DNA of 64,000 nucleotides from Colwellia hornerae (GCF_007954355.1 NZ_VOLR01000007.1:62001-126000); one strand, 5' to 3'. Counted from the first letter of the stretch, positions 1 through 9,230 are shown. Translations and numbers: made by a program. The notes: generated from the sequence alone by a model not told the origin.

Positions 1-473
1 AGTTCTTTAAAAAAGGGTTTATAAGTTAGTTGTACCGAATAAATAATGAAAGAGGGAATTAATCCAAAAAATATAAAGAATATAATCGCGTGAAAATTTA
101 TGTAAGACCACGCTTCAGCCGTGTCGGTTTCGAGAGTATTTTGCACCATACCGTAATCAAAAACGATCCCGTATGAAATGGTGCCATAAAAGATTAAAGC
201 AGAACAAATGACCGTAGCGATCAACAAAGGTTTAGTTAACCACCTAAATGAAAAAAGCCCTTGAATGATGATGGTTAACGCTAATAAAAATATTGGTAAT
301 GACACCAAAAAGAATAAATTATAGTGATCTAGTGCCGTAATAACCGTTGCTGATTTGATCAAAAAAGGCAAGTTTAAGATAAGTGCAATATAACAGCAGG
401 TAAAGAACAACAACTGATTTGTCGATAACTTTAAATTTTTGAAACAAGACATATATTTAATTATTAAATTCAT
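1..473 (-). CDS. eptA: Lipid A phosphoethanolamine transferase, N-terminal part (runs off window)
   Basis: This minus-strand frame is open to the left edge and encodes about 157 residues rich in membrane helices. It contains the stretch YGMVQNTLETDTAEAWSYIN, which matches the conserved periplasmic segment after the third or fourth helix of EptA/PmrC-type enzymes (DUF1705 plus sulfatase fold). The family moves phosphoethanolamine from phosphatidylethanolamine to lipid A at the periplasmic face of the inner membrane, lowering surface charge and polymyxin binding. The catalytic domain lies outside the window. The start could be the ATG at 473 (weak GGGTG upstream) or an in-frame ATG at 485. PmrA-box-like repeats lie just upstream, and a PmrAB-like pair is encoded nearby, which supports the call. 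Confidence 0.8.
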   Translation of the reverse strand, partial: MNLIIKYMSCFKNLKLSTNQLLFFTCCYIALILNLPFLIKSATVITALDHYNLFFLVSLPIFLLALTIIIQGLFSFRWLTKPLLIATVICSALIFYGTISYGIVFDYGMVQNTLETDTAEAWSYINFHAIIFFIFFGLIPSFIIYSVQLTYKPFFKE

Positions 474-515
474 AAAAACACCCATGGGTTAGTGTCTTTA
501 TAGTAATAATGCAAA

Positions 516-587
516 CTTAAGGTTCGCTTAGGCTAAACTGAAAATAGCCTTTATTAAAAAATAAATTTACCTTAGGCTTGATTTACG
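516..587. promoter_or_regulatory. Two PmrA-box-like direct repeats between eptA and the DUF3108 gene
   Basis: Positions 516-532 read CTTAAG-GTTCG-CTTAGG and 571-587 read CTTAGG-CTTGA-TTTACG. Both have two hexamers with a 5-nt spacer (11-nt period), the layout known for PmrA/BasR boxes (CTTAAG-N5-CTTAAG). The intergenic region is divergent, so the sites could control eptA leftward and the DUF3108 gene rightward. The second site is weaker. Confidence 0.5.
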
Positions 588-648
588 CTAAAAAGAGAAG
601 GTTTTACACGTAGTATTTCCTGCATAATCACCACAAGGCACTATTTGG

Positions 649-1407
649 ATGTTTCTCTACTCTCATTTCTTACGCTCAACCTATACTCGAACTTATATAT
701 TGTCCTGCTTAGTTATGGCCAGTTGTTATGCACAAAGTACAGAAGCACCTACCATAGCGAATAATACGACTTTGGCAGAATATACTGCGCATTATACGGT
801 TTATCGAAAAGGTGATAAATATGGAACGGCAGAACGAACGTTATCAAAAACTACTGATACCCAGTATAAATTAACGTTTAAAACTGAGGCTTCAAAATAT
901 TTTTATGTTATTAATACCGAAGAATCTAGTGAGTTTTTATATGATGAACAGCAGATAAAACCGATAAAATATATCAGTAAAGATGAACGAACATTTAAGA
1001 AAACAAAAAATCAAACGATTGAATTTGATTATGCTAATAGTCTTGTTTTGGGGAACGATATCGCTGAAAAATGGTCGCTTCCTCTCAACGCTAATATACT
1101 AGACCCTTTATTAGTTATCGAGAAATTGAGTCATGACTTACAACATAAAACACAGCTTTTAGAATATTTGGTTTATGATGATAATTCAGTTAAAAGTTAT
1201 ATATTTGAATATTCAGGTATAGAAAAAATTAAGACACCAATGGGACTAGTTGATACGGTAAAGGTTTCTCGAGTAAAAACCAATAGCTCAAGAAAAACTC
1301 ATTTCTGGTTAAGTGTCGAGCATAACTTTATCCCTTTTAGAGTAGAGCAAGAAAAAGAAGGTAAAGAAGTTGCAACACTCGAATTAAAAAAATTGATCAT
1401 ACCATAA
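649..1407 (+). CDS. DUF3108 family secreted protein
   Basis: A 252-residue protein with an N-terminal hydrophobic signal region (about residues 10-28, ending near SCYAQS). The body, beginning AEYTAHYTVYRKGDKYG, matches the DUF3108 family: a periplasmic beta-rich fold whose members sit near lipid or envelope genes but have no assigned reaction. The LxYxVYRxG..G..E start of the domain and the late VEHNFIPFRVEQEKEG segment are typical. It is transcribed divergently from eptA, from a region with PmrA-box-like repeats, so it may belong to the same regulon; that is inference. The length is normal for the family. Confidence 0.7.
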   Translation: MFLYSHFLRSTYTRTYILSCLVMASCYAQSTEAPTIANNTTLAEYTAHYTVYRKGDKYGTAERTLSKTTDTQYKLTFKTEASKYFYVINTEESSEFLYDEQQIKPIKYISKDERTFKKTKNQTIEFDYANSLVLGNDIAEKWSLPLNANILDPLLVIEKLSHDLQHKTQLLEYLVYDDNSVKSYIFEYSGIEKIKTPMGLVDTVKVSRVKTNSSRKTHFWLSVEHNFIPFRVEQEKEGKEVATLELKKLIIP

Positions 1408-1527
1408 GCGTGCATGGCAGATAATCATTGATCAATTTAGCTTATCTTTATAACAGTTAGTGCTTGATCATTAGTTACATAAGTTAAAAACAGGCTTAAT
1501 AATAAAGTTGTGTAAAGAGCCGTTTGG

Positions 1528-2952
1528 TCATATTATCATCGTAAAAGTAATACTTTGGTCAGGTGCTATTGCTACATTTAAAATCGCACCGATTTTGTCA
1601 CAGTAAGATTTTACAATCGCTAAACCTAGTCCGTATCTTTCTTCGGATGTTCTTGATGAATCTTTTTGCCACAAGGGTTCAAAAAAAAGCGTCAACTCTT
1701 CTTCTGAATATTGAAAACTACTGATGTTCGAAATTTCCACTCGTATTCTATTTGTGTTTATTTCTGGTGTTACGGCAATAATAACAGGGGTCGTTTCTGG
1801 GCTATAATAGAGCGCATTATTAATTAGATTGGTTAGCACGGTAGTAAAAGCGAATTCATTGGTCTGAATATAACCACATTGCTGATTAAAGTTAAGCGTA
1901 ACATTTCTGTTTTGCTTATTTTCTGAGGTAATTATTGTTTTCAGTAACAGCTCAACATTTACTTGCTGTTTTTCTAATTCAGCTTGATAGGTACTTTTTT
2001 GCAGTAAAAGTATCCCGTTGACGATATTTCTTAACCGCTCAGTAATAGCCAATACATCAGTTTTAAAACTTGCGGCTAATTGTTTTTCATGAGGAAATTT
2101 TATTGCGACTTCACTTAAATTAAGTAACTCGGCGATTGGCGTTTTTAATTCATGAGCGATATCTGAAGTAATTCTTTTTTCTCTGGAATAAAGAATTTTA
2201 TTTTCACTGATAAAGTGGTTAATTCCGTCTGCTATTGCAATGAGTTCTTCGGGCAATTCACTCGTTGATAGGGTGCTGACTTCAGAATTTAAATTAATTT
2301 TTTTCAGTTCAGCGTTTAATTCATCGAGGGGTTTTAGCCCACGTTCAACAACATTAAAAACAATGATCCTTACTGCGATAACAGCGGAAATTGAGGTTAA
2401 TATAAAAATAACATCTACAAACCAGAGGATTTGATTTAAGCTTTCGTTACTCGTTGCGTAGGCTAACTCCATTGGCTTTTGAGTTTTTGCAAAAACCGCT
2501 TTTGTTATTCCGTATTCCTCTCTAACATCACTGTCGATTTGAGGTTTGAATTTTGTAAAATACATCCTGCCAGTACGTCCGTCTGGTAAGGTTATATTTG
2601 TTATTGATGATTTATGTAGGGCAACGGCTAATTGGGGTAAGTCATTATTCTCAAAAAGCTTCAGTGTATTAGAACGTTCAAAAACCTCATTATCACGCCA
2701 TAGTTGAAAATACTCAGGATCGTTTGCCCCCGAAAACTCAGGCATAAACTCATCTGCAAAATCAAAATCTACTTTTTCAGGATCTTCGTTTACTAAGGTT
2801 TCTAATAACCCCGCCTTGTTAATCATCGCGCGGTCAAACTGATTGCTGATCCAACTATCAACACTAATATCGATAATAAAAAAGAGCGAGACCAACAATA
2901 CCGATATCGATATTGATATATATTGACTTAACTTTTTCTTGATAGAAGTCAT
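1528..2952 (-). CDS. Sensor histidine kinase, PmrB/QseC-like
   Basis: A 474-residue membrane sensor kinase. TM1 is about residues 12-30; a periplasmic domain of about 140 residues follows; TM2 is about residues 176-198; a HAMP-like linker (NVVERGLKPLDEL) is next. The HisKA helix holds the phospho-acceptor His near residue 266 in SDIAHELKTPIAEL. The HATPase domain has an N box (LINNALYYSP) and a G box (RYGLGLAIVKSYC). The kinase gene overlaps the upstream regulator gene by a TAATG stop-start junction, so they are translationally coupled. The neighbouring eptA and PmrA-box-like repeats suggest a PmrB-type role sensing cationic peptides, metal or pH. The sensory domain itself is not recognisable, so the ligand is unknown. 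Confidence 0.85.
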   Translation of the reverse strand: MTSIKKKLSQYISISISVLLVSLFFIIDISVDSWISNQFDRAMINKAGLLETLVNEDPEKVDFDFADEFMPEFSGANDPEYFQLWRDNEVFERSNTLKLFENNDLPQLAVALHKSSITNITLPDGRTGRMYFTKFKPQIDSDVREEYGITKAVFAKTQKPMELAYATSNESLNQILWFVDVIFILTSISAVIAVRIIVFNVVERGLKPLDELNAELKKINLNSEVSTLSTSELPEELIAIADGINHFISENKILYSREKRITSDIAHELKTPIAELLNLSEVAIKFPHEKQLAASFKTDVLAITERLRNIVNGILLLQKSTYQAELEKQQVNVELLLKTIITSENKQNRNVTLNFNQQCGYIQTNEFAFTTVLTNLINNALYYSPETTPVIIAVTPEINTNRIRVEISNISSFQYSEEELTLFFEPLWQKDSSRTSEERYGLGLAIVKSYCDKIGAILNVAIAPDQSITFTMII

Positions 2953-3626
2953 TAATTGCTCTCAACAAAATAACCAAAACCACGCTTGGTTTTTATCGGT
3001 AAATCGTGTCCTATATCTCTCACTTTTTTTCGGGTAGTAGACAGATGTGCTTCAATTGAATTTTTGGCCACCGCATTGTACTGACCTGCTAGATATTCAC
3101 TTAACTTTTCAGGAGTAACTACTTTACCTTGATTGGTAAATAAACATTCAACAAGTTTATATTCATTCGGTGTTAAATGGGCATCGATGCCATTGCATAG
3201 TAATTGTTTTAAATGAATATCTAATGAAAACAGGCCAATATTAATTTTACTGTCATTGATATTTAAGCTGCCCCTGCGCATTAAACAAAGCAGTCGAACA
3301 TGAAGTTCATCGAATGAGAAGGGCTTAGTTAAATAGTCGTCAGCGCCGTTTAATAATCCTGATATTTTATCTTCGGTGAGATCCCGGGCTGAAAGTATCA
3401 GCACTCTCAGGTCTTTATTGGCTTTTCTAATGGCCTTTAATATCGCCGTACCATCAACAGATGGTAGCATCAAATCAAGTATCAGTAGCGAGTAATCACC
3501 GGCTAAAGCCATACTTAGACCTTCAGAGCCATCACCGGTATCATCTACCGTAAAACCTAGGTTTGACAGCCCTATTTTAAGGCTTCTTCTTAACGAAGTT
3601 GAATCTTCAATAATCAATATTTTCAA
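2952..3626 (-). CDS. OmpR-family response regulator, PmrA/QseB-like
   Basis: A 224-residue protein with a receiver domain (residues 1-115) and a winged-helix DNA-binding domain (about 128-222). The acidic pair is E7/D8, the phospho-acceptor is D51 in LLILDLMLPS, and the conserved Lys sits in LTKPFSFDEL near residue 101. The C-terminal LTPNEYKLVECLF and KTKRGFGYFV segments are typical of OmpR/PhoB regulators. It is the first gene of a two-gene operon with the sensor kinase. Three 11-nt-spaced CTTAAG-like repeats lie 50-80 nt upstream, which suggests autoregulation. PmrA is the best name in view of eptA and the repeat pattern, but QseB-type regulators are close relatives. Confidence 0.87.
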   Translation of the reverse strand: MKILIIEDSTSLRRSLKIGLSNLGFTVDDTGDGSEGLSMALAGDYSLLILDLMLPSVDGTAILKAIRKANKDLRVLILSARDLTEDKISGLLNGADDYLTKPFSFDELHVRLLCLMRRGSLNINDSKINIGLFSLDIHLKQLLCNGIDAHLTPNEYKLVECLFTNQGKVVTPEKLSEYLAGQYNAVAKNSIEAHLSTTRKKVRDIGHDLPIKTKRGFGYFVESN

Positions 3627-3676
3627 GGTTAGCCGACAATAAATAGTTTCTCTTTAATAGAAGATAGCAGAGTTAA

Positions 3677-3704
3677 CTTAAGATTTACTGAGTTTTTACT
3701 TAGA
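3677..3704 (-). promoter_or_regulatory. Triple PmrA-box-like repeat upstream of the response regulator
   Basis: Three hexamers with exact 11-nt phasing: CTTAAG (3677-3682), CTGAGT (3688-3693) and CTTAGA (3699-3704), each separated by 5 nt. This matches the direct-repeat arrangement bound by PmrA/OmpR-type dimers and resembles the repeats near eptA. It lies 50-80 nt before the regulator start codon, which fits autoregulation. Confidence 0.5.
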
Positions 3705-3786
3705 TTATGATATTACAACATTTTAACTACCTGGCTTAGATAAACCGGTATTTAAAACGTCAGTTAAGGACGTTGTTTGCTAACAA

Positions 3787-4173
3787 ATGATTGAAATAAA
3801 AAATTACATTTTCTCACTTGAAAAAATAAATTTATCACTCAATATATATCAGGTAATTATTATTCTTGAGAAGCACTTGCGTAAATTTATCTTCGCCATA
3901 CTTTTATTTTTTATAACCAGCTCCAATGGTGAGCAAGGCTATAGTATTGTCGATGAAAAAAATTCGAACACTGCGCAACCATTGATATTTGACGTGTCTT
4001 CAGACATCGAATGTGATGTTGAACCTGACTTATTGATTACCAGTAATAAGACCAATAATCGCATCAACCAAATTACTTATCTATTCAACGATTCAACAAA
4101 CAAAAACATCATATTATTGAATGAAAAATTTCAATACCTTCGCCCAAGAGCTCCGCCCTTAAACATCGTATAA
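3787..4173 (+). CDS. Small secreted hypothetical protein
   Basis: I do not recognise a family. The longest reading gives 128 residues, but a TTG at 3877 preceded by GAGAAG would give a cleaner signal peptide (MRKFIFAILLFFITSSNG) and a mature protein of about 80 residues. The mature part is Asn/Asp-rich with two Cys-free halves and ends in a Pro/Arg-rich tail (YLRPRAPPLNIV). It starts a short run of + strand genes with the HPF-like and CBS genes downstream, with a gap of about 80 nt to the next start. The start choice and the function are both uncertain. Confidence 0.45.
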   Translation: MIEIKNYIFSLEKINLSLNIYQVIIILEKHLRKFIFAILLFFITSSNGEQGYSIVDEKNSNTAQPLIFDVSSDIECDVEPDLLITSNKTNNRINQITYLFNDSTNKNIILLNEKFQYLRPRAPPLNIV

Positions 4174-4251
4174 ATTTCACTGCTTACAATTAGGTCAATA
4201 AAAAAATTGATTTTTGACCTAATGTCGCCAATTTGTTGTGGAGATTTACCT

Positions 4252-4569
4252 ATGATGGTGTCAACGACTTTTCGTCATAAAACGCAGGATTTCAAATTAA
4301 AATCCTATGTTAATAAAATTGTAAAAAGCTTAAGTTTTTATACTGATTTAATTCATTTTGTACAAGTAACTTTTCAGGCTGATAGTTGTCGAAAGGGCAA
4401 TGCTAAATTCGGCTGTCATATTTCATTGCACTTATTAGGAAGACAAAATATCGATATAAAAGTGATTTGTAATTATAAAAAAGATGCTTTTGATCAGGCA
4501 TTTAATCAACTAAGTAACGCGCTTAAACATTCGATTAAACATCAGAAAAACATCATTCATGTAATGTAG
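4252..4569 (+). CDS. HPF/RaiA-like ribosome-associated protein
   Basis: About 105 residues from the ATG at 4252, which has GGAGA 8 nt upstream; a longer reading from 4207 lacks such a site. The order helix (FKLKSYVNKIVKSL), strand (HFVQVTFQAD), strand (FGCHISLHLLG), strand (IDIKVICN), helix (DAFDQAFNQLSNALKHSI) and basic tail fits the beta-alpha-beta3-alpha fold of hibernation factors HPF, RaiA and YfiA. Those bind the 30S decoding region and silence ribosomes in slow growth. It is shorter than long HPF and lacks the dimerisation domain. Divergence is considerable, so ribosome binding is inferred from fold pattern only. A CBS-pair gene follows by 46 nt, perhaps in one operon. Confidence 0.55.
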   Translation: MMVSTTFRHKTQDFKLKSYVNKIVKSLSFYTDLIHFVQVTFQADSCRKGNAKFGCHISLHLLGRQNIDIKVICNYKKDAFDQAFNQLSNALKHSIKHQKNIIHVM

Positions 4570-4615
4570 GTTTTTCTATCAAAGACAAGATTATTTTAAT
4601 AAGTGAGTAGTAATT

Positions 4616-5176
4616 ATGACCTGTTTACAGTTATTTGATTTAGATTTAATAGACAAGATTATATCACCAGAAGATTTTCATAAGATATCTTTAGACTCGC
4701 CCGCTACAGATATCTTTACTGATTTTAAAGAACATAAGGCACTAGTAATTGAAGGTGATACTGACGCTGCTGATACTTTAAAGTTGATGCTCAAAGCTCA
4801 TGTGAAAATGAAAATAGTCGTGTCAAAAACTAATGATTTCTTAGGCATAGTCAGTACTAATGAGTTGTCAGAGCAACGGATCGTCGCAGAAGTTGCAAAA
4901 GGCAGTTCTAGAACTGAAATATTAGTAAAAGATATGATGATACCAAGGTATATGCTGCACGCCCTCGATTATAAAGATCTTGAAAATGCTAAGGTTAATG
5001 ATGTTGTTTCAACATTAAAAAATTATGGATTACGTCATTGTTTAGTTGTTGATAGAAGTAATCATCATATAAGAGGTGTTATATCCTCGAGTGATATTGC
5101 GCGAAAATTACATTTGCATATTGATATTATTACAAAAACTTCTTTTAAAGATATTTTTGAGGTAATTCATGCCTAA
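4616..5176 (+). CDS. CBS domain pair protein
   Basis: A 186-residue protein with two CBS modules, about residues 33-90 (ending FLGIVSTNELSEQ) and about 110-172 (LRHCLVVDRSNHHIRGVISSSDIARKL). CBS pairs bind adenine nucleotides such as AMP or ATP and act as energy or ligand sensors. No enzyme or transport domain is attached, so it is a stand-alone regulator. It follows the HPF-like gene closely and a hairpin terminator lies 100 nt downstream, so the two may be co-transcribed. A link between nucleotide sensing and ribosome hibernation is possible but not shown. Confidence 0.75.
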   Translation: MTCLQLFDLDLIDKIISPEDFHKISLDSPATDIFTDFKEHKALVIEGDTDAADTLKLMLKAHVKMKIVVSKTNDFLGIVSTNELSEQRIVAEVAKGSSRTEILVKDMMIPRYMLHALDYKDLENAKVNDVVSTLKNYGLRHCLVVDRSNHHIRGVISSSDIARKLHLHIDIITKTSFKDIFEVIHA

Positions 5177-5273
5177 GCATTAATTCTGTAAACTACTGTT
5201 AAGTATGATTGGATCGGTAACTAGCGCTATTTTTTCTCAATGGAGCAAGTAATTTATTTTTGATAGGTAATAT

Positions 5274-5302
5274 AAATGGATACAAGTCAGTATCCATTTT
5301 TT
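5274..5302 (+). terminator. Candidate rho-independent terminator after the CBS gene
   Basis: A 9-bp perfect stem AAATGGATA / TATCCATTT with an 8-nt loop, followed by a short T run (TTTT within ATTTTTTGC). The stem is AT-rich, so strength is uncertain. Confidence 0.45.
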
Positions 5303-5772
5303 GCATTAACAGCGATATATAAACTTGCTAATAGGTAGGTTTTTTATGATATTGTAATTGATGAAAACGCGCTTAAATAATACCGGCCTAAAGTCTTCTC
5401 ATCACCTTAAATCTGGTTTTTTGGACAGGTAAATCACGATATTTACTTGTTATTGTTTAATTTAAGCGTCGGAGTATTTGGTACGCTTTGAATAAGTAGC
5501 TCATAATCTGGAAGAACTTTCTCTGTGTGGTTTATAGATGTTGTAATGTTGGGACTATAGAGATTCATTTGGGCAGCAGGAAAGTGCAGCACTTTTTCAT
5601 TTAGTCATCATTAGTATAATTTGGTCATATCATTGGTCGATAGTAAACTCTACAACTTAGTACTAAAGGTAGTCCAATAACACAAAATCTGTTACAGGCT
5701 CATTTTGACCTTACCACCAATATTAATGCCATCACTATGATTAATATTTTTGCTATTCTTTATTTCTTTATT
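5303..5772. other. Intergenic stretch, no clear gene
   Basis: AT-rich spacer between the CBS gene and the 3' end of the propeller-GGDEF gene. A minus-strand reading at 5443-5568 gives 41 residues (starting MNLYSPNITTSIN, ending LKLNNNK) with protein-like composition, but there is no ribosome binding site and a stop lies close upstream. It could be a gene remnant. I see no tRNA, repeat or strong hairpin here. Confidence 0.3.
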
Positions 5773-8700
5773 TTATTCTGATTTTTGGTAGATTCTTACT
5801 TGATTACGACCATTATGTTTGGCGAAGTATAGTGCTTGATCAGCACGAGTAATCATTTTGTCGTATTCGGTTATTTCACTATTATCGGTCAGACCTATAC
5901 TTACTGTGATGTTAATGTCACCGGCTATATCTGAAAAATCATAGTTTTTAATCGTAATTCTGAGTAATTCACAATAATCATAAGCCTTTTCTTTATCACT
6001 CATAATTAATAGAGTGAATTCTTCACCTCCCCAACGCGCTAATTTTGTTTCAGTTGAACAGTCTTGAATAATTTTATGTAAAATATTAGCTATCCGTTTA
6101 ATGACTTGATCGCCAATAAGGTGCGAGTAATCATCGTTTACTTTTTTGAAATGATCTATGTCTAGCATAGCTATAGTTAGTGGGCGATTAGCCAATTTAG
6201 CTTTTTCAAAGTCATTATTACACCATCCATCGAATGCACGGCGGTTAAATAACCCCGTTAATTGATCATGGTTAGCTTGATAGGAAAATAACTCAGCTTG
6301 TTTTTGTAATTCTATCGTTTGTTGGGCAACTAAGTTCTTCAATTTTACCTGGCTGCGCTTGATAGCTATCATGCGGTAGCGATAAAGCGAATATAAAGAA
6401 AAGCAAAAACAAAAAATAACAAATAATTTAAAGGAAGTTGTTTGCCAATAAAAAGGCGTGATAGTAAAGCTAATGGAGGCAATATTTTCTTGCCACTCAC
6501 CATTAGGATACTTAGCCCGCATTTGGAAAGTATAATTCCCTGGTTCTAAATTAGTAAATTCAGTAAACGTTTGATTGTTTTTATTTTGCCATTGTTTATC
6601 AAAGCCAATTAATTGGCTTTGATAAACAATTTGTTTAGCCATTAAATAACTTAAACCGGCATAGTGAATTGTAATGCGAGATGCGCCTTTAGGTAATTCT
6701 ACTGTCGACAAAAGGGGATAATACTTACCATCAACATTTAGTTGCTCTATTACGACAGGCAGTACGGTTTCTGCCATACGTTGTAATCTTTCATGATTAA
6801 TATGGCTAACACCTTTTGCTGTAGCAATCCAAACGCTGCCGTCATCATGAAGTGTTGCCGCAGGTGTTGAACCGCCATTAGCTTGTGAACTTAAAAGACC
6901 AACGCCTTCAGCAAATAAGTTATAATCAATAGATTTATTTTTTCCTTGAATAACACTATTGATTTGTGATCGTGTAAGACTTATTATTCCACGGTTGCTG
7001 CTTAGCCAAAAGGTGTTATTGTTATCTATAACAACTTGAAATATTTTGTCTACGGGCAGTCCATTTTCTTTAGTGACAGCACTCATCTCATCGGTCATTA
7101 GATTAATATGAATTAGACCTCTGTCAGATGCTATCCAAAGTGAGTTCTGCTCAACATGAAAACCAAAGGCATATTTAGCATCAAATTTGTCATTAAGATG
7201 GTAGGTTTGTAGAGACCCTTTATTATAAGAAGCGAGACCATTGCCAGTGCCAATCCATATTCTCCCCTTATGATCTTCAGCGAGTGCTATAATGAAGTTG
7301 GCAGGTAATCCACTTTGCTTATTAAATTCTTCAATTGTGTTATCAGGCGATATTTTAACTACTCCAGAAGCGGTACCAAGCCAAATATTTTTAGTTGAGT
7401 CAACTAAAATACTTCTAATTTCATTACTTGGTAAGCCGTTCTCTGTCGTTATTAACTTTTGTAATTTATTGTTAGTGACAGCATAAAGTCCTTGTGTGTA
7501 GGTGCCAACTAAAACTTGTTTGTCTGGCGTTTCAGCTAAACTTAAAACGGAGAGTTGCTCATTACTGTGAGCTACCTTAATGGTGCTAATTAATCCTTTG
7601 TTAATCTTATTTAAGCCTTTACTGCTGCCAACCCATAGACTGCCATCTGAGTGAGATAAAACACTGCGAATAAAGTTACCTGATAATCCTTGTTTTGTGG
7701 TTAAGGTAATAAAGGGCATTTCTCTCAAACGAAATAAGCCATTACTTGTACCAACCCAAATACTTTGCTCATTATCTTGGTATAGTGAAGAAACTCTATT
7801 ATTGGGAAGACCATTGCTTTCATCTAATTGTTCTAATTCGTTTTTACTAAGCTTAAAAATCCCATGATTATTGGTGCCTAGCCAAATGTTAAGATCTGAA
7901 TCCTGCAATAAACTGATGATTTTTTCATTAGCGAGTCGTTTATGCAAAGGTTGGAAAATCCCCTTTACTAATTTATAAGCACCTTGTTGAGTACCGACGA
8001 TTAGTTGCTTTTCTTTTGTTAATATAATGGTATGTGCAGGGCTATTAGGTAAACCATAACGTTCATCAATATGGCGAACCAACGTTTTATTTTTTACTGA
8101 AAATAGACCCTTGCTGGTGGCAACCCAAATAATGCCTTCGTTATCTTGTACTATTTTAAAAGCTTCAATATTATCAATAATAATGGTGTCTTTTTTAGTA
8201 TCTTTATTTCTGTATATCAATCCCTTACCTTCTAATGCTAACCATATGTTTTTATTGTTATCATAAATGGCATCATTGATCATAGTGGACGATGAGGGTT
8301 GTGGTAACCATTGCTTGTTGCTACGAACTGATAAACCACCACGGGCACCTGCAACCAGTAATTCACCTTCTTGAGTTGATGTTAAACTTTTAATTACTGA
8401 GTCAGGCAACCCAATTTTTGAACCTCGGGTAAATACTTTAAATTCCCTGCCATTAAAGCGCGCTAAACCTTCCCAAGTGCCAATCCAAAGATAGCCGTCA
8501 GTTGTTTGTGATATTGCATTAATACCGTTGTGGGGCAAGCCATCGGGTGTGTTCCAGGTTTCAGTAAAATAATCAGATAAAGCCAGAGATGTTTTAACTG
8601 GCAAAGAGTCAACCGTTGACAAGTTAACAGAATACGCTGAAAAACAGCAGAGAAAAAAAGAAAGTGATAAAACCTTAACGGTGAGTGATAAATACTTCAA
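5773..8700 (-). CDS. Two-component-regulator-propeller diguanylate cyclase (Reg_prop-Y_Y_Y-GGDEF)
   Basis: About 975 residues. A signal peptide is followed by some 14 WIGT/WLGT-type propeller repeats (such as DGYLWIGTWEGLARFN and HKGRIWIGTGNGLASYN) forming two seven-bladed periplasmic propellers. A Y_Y_Y domain (about 675-755), a TM helix (about 765-785), a short coiled coil and a C-terminal GGDEF domain follow. The active-site loop reads RWGGEEF near residue 893, and DIDHFKKVNDDYSH supplies the metal and substrate residues, so c-di-GMP synthesis is expected. Such receptors resemble hybrid sensors that detect oligosaccharides. No RxxD inhibitory site is evident. TTG at 8700 is preferred because AGGAA at 8710-8714 is well spaced; TTG at 8709 would abut it. 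Confidence 0.9.
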   Translation of the reverse strand: MKYLSLTVKVLSLSFFLCCFSAYSVNLSTVDSLPVKTSLALSDYFTETWNTPDGLPHNGINAISQTTDGYLWIGTWEGLARFNGREFKVFTRGSKIGLPDSVIKSLTSTQEGELLVAGARGGLSVRSNKQWLPQPSSSTMINDAIYDNNKNIWLALEGKGLIYRNKDTKKDTIIIDNIEAFKIVQDNEGIIWVATSKGLFSVKNKTLVRHIDERYGLPNSPAHTIILTKEKQLIVGTQQGAYKLVKGIFQPLHKRLANEKIISLLQDSDLNIWLGTNNHGIFKLSKNELEQLDESNGLPNNRVSSLYQDNEQSIWVGTSNGLFRLREMPFITLTTKQGLSGNFIRSVLSHSDGSLWVGSSKGLNKINKGLISTIKVAHSNEQLSVLSLAETPDKQVLVGTYTQGLYAVTNNKLQKLITTENGLPSNEIRSILVDSTKNIWLGTASGVVKISPDNTIEEFNKQSGLPANFIIALAEDHKGRIWIGTGNGLASYNKGSLQTYHLNDKFDAKYAFGFHVEQNSLWIASDRGLIHINLMTDEMSAVTKENGLPVDKIFQVVIDNNNTFWLSSNRGIISLTRSQINSVIQGKNKSIDYNLFAEGVGLLSSQANGGSTPAATLHDDGSVWIATAKGVSHINHERLQRMAETVLPVVIEQLNVDGKYYPLLSTVELPKGASRITIHYAGLSYLMAKQIVYQSQLIGFDKQWQNKNNQTFTEFTNLEPGNYTFQMRAKYPNGEWQENIASISFTITPFYWQTTSFKLFVIFCFCFSLYSLYRYRMIAIKRSQVKLKNLVAQQTIELQKQAELFSYQANHDQLTGLFNRRAFDGWCNNDFEKAKLANRPLTIAMLDIDHFKKVNDDYSHLIGDQVIKRIANILHKIIQDCSTETKLARWGGEEFTLLIMSDKEKAYDYCELLRITIKNYDFSDIAGDINITVSIGLTDNSEITEYDKMITRADQALYFAKHNGRNQVRIYQKSE

Positions 8701-8709
8701 GAGTGACAA

Positions 8710-9230
8710 TTCCTAACAGCAACTTGTTTAATTAATATTCTACCAATTTTTTATAAGTTTTGGTGTGATTTGATAATGAAAAATTATCCCTGCCTATTTT
8801 TTATTAAGTTTAAGTCGATTATGCGACGATAAGATATAAATGAAAATCTTTAAATTGATCTTACTGTTAGCTTTGCTTTTTTGAGTGTGGGGATCCAAAA
8901 TATCGCTTTTTGAAAGCGTAACGTCATACTTTCGTTTTGTTTAAACAGAAATGTTTTACAGTATTAGTAGGGGCATTACTGTATTTTAATGTGACGACAT
9001 TTTCCCTGAAAAGTCGCAACTAATAGTGAATCAATTAACGTATAAACTCCCAATAAATGAACTTAATCAAACTACTGCTGGCAGCTCTAATCTGAAACTA
9101 TTTAATCAAAGCCAAAACGACGACTCAGTAATAATACTTTAAACCTTGTTAATATATCAAGTAACAAAGATTTTCTTACCGAGTGATGTTGAGCACAAGG
9201 GATAGAGTATTGCATTTTTGATTAAATATT
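8710..9230. other. Intergenic control region, no clear gene
   Basis: Spacer between the propeller-GGDEF gene start (leftward) and the upstream box of the first Csr-type RNA (rightward). A 14-codon reading at 8840-8884 encodes a signal-peptide-like MKIFKLILLLALLF and then stops; it is probably chance or a remnant. No repeats or strong hairpins were noticed. Confidence 0.4.

Noticed and set aside
8840-8884. 14-codon signal-peptide-like ORF MKIFKLILLLALLF
   Set aside because: Too short, no ribosome site and no continuation after the stop; probably chance in AT-rich DNA.
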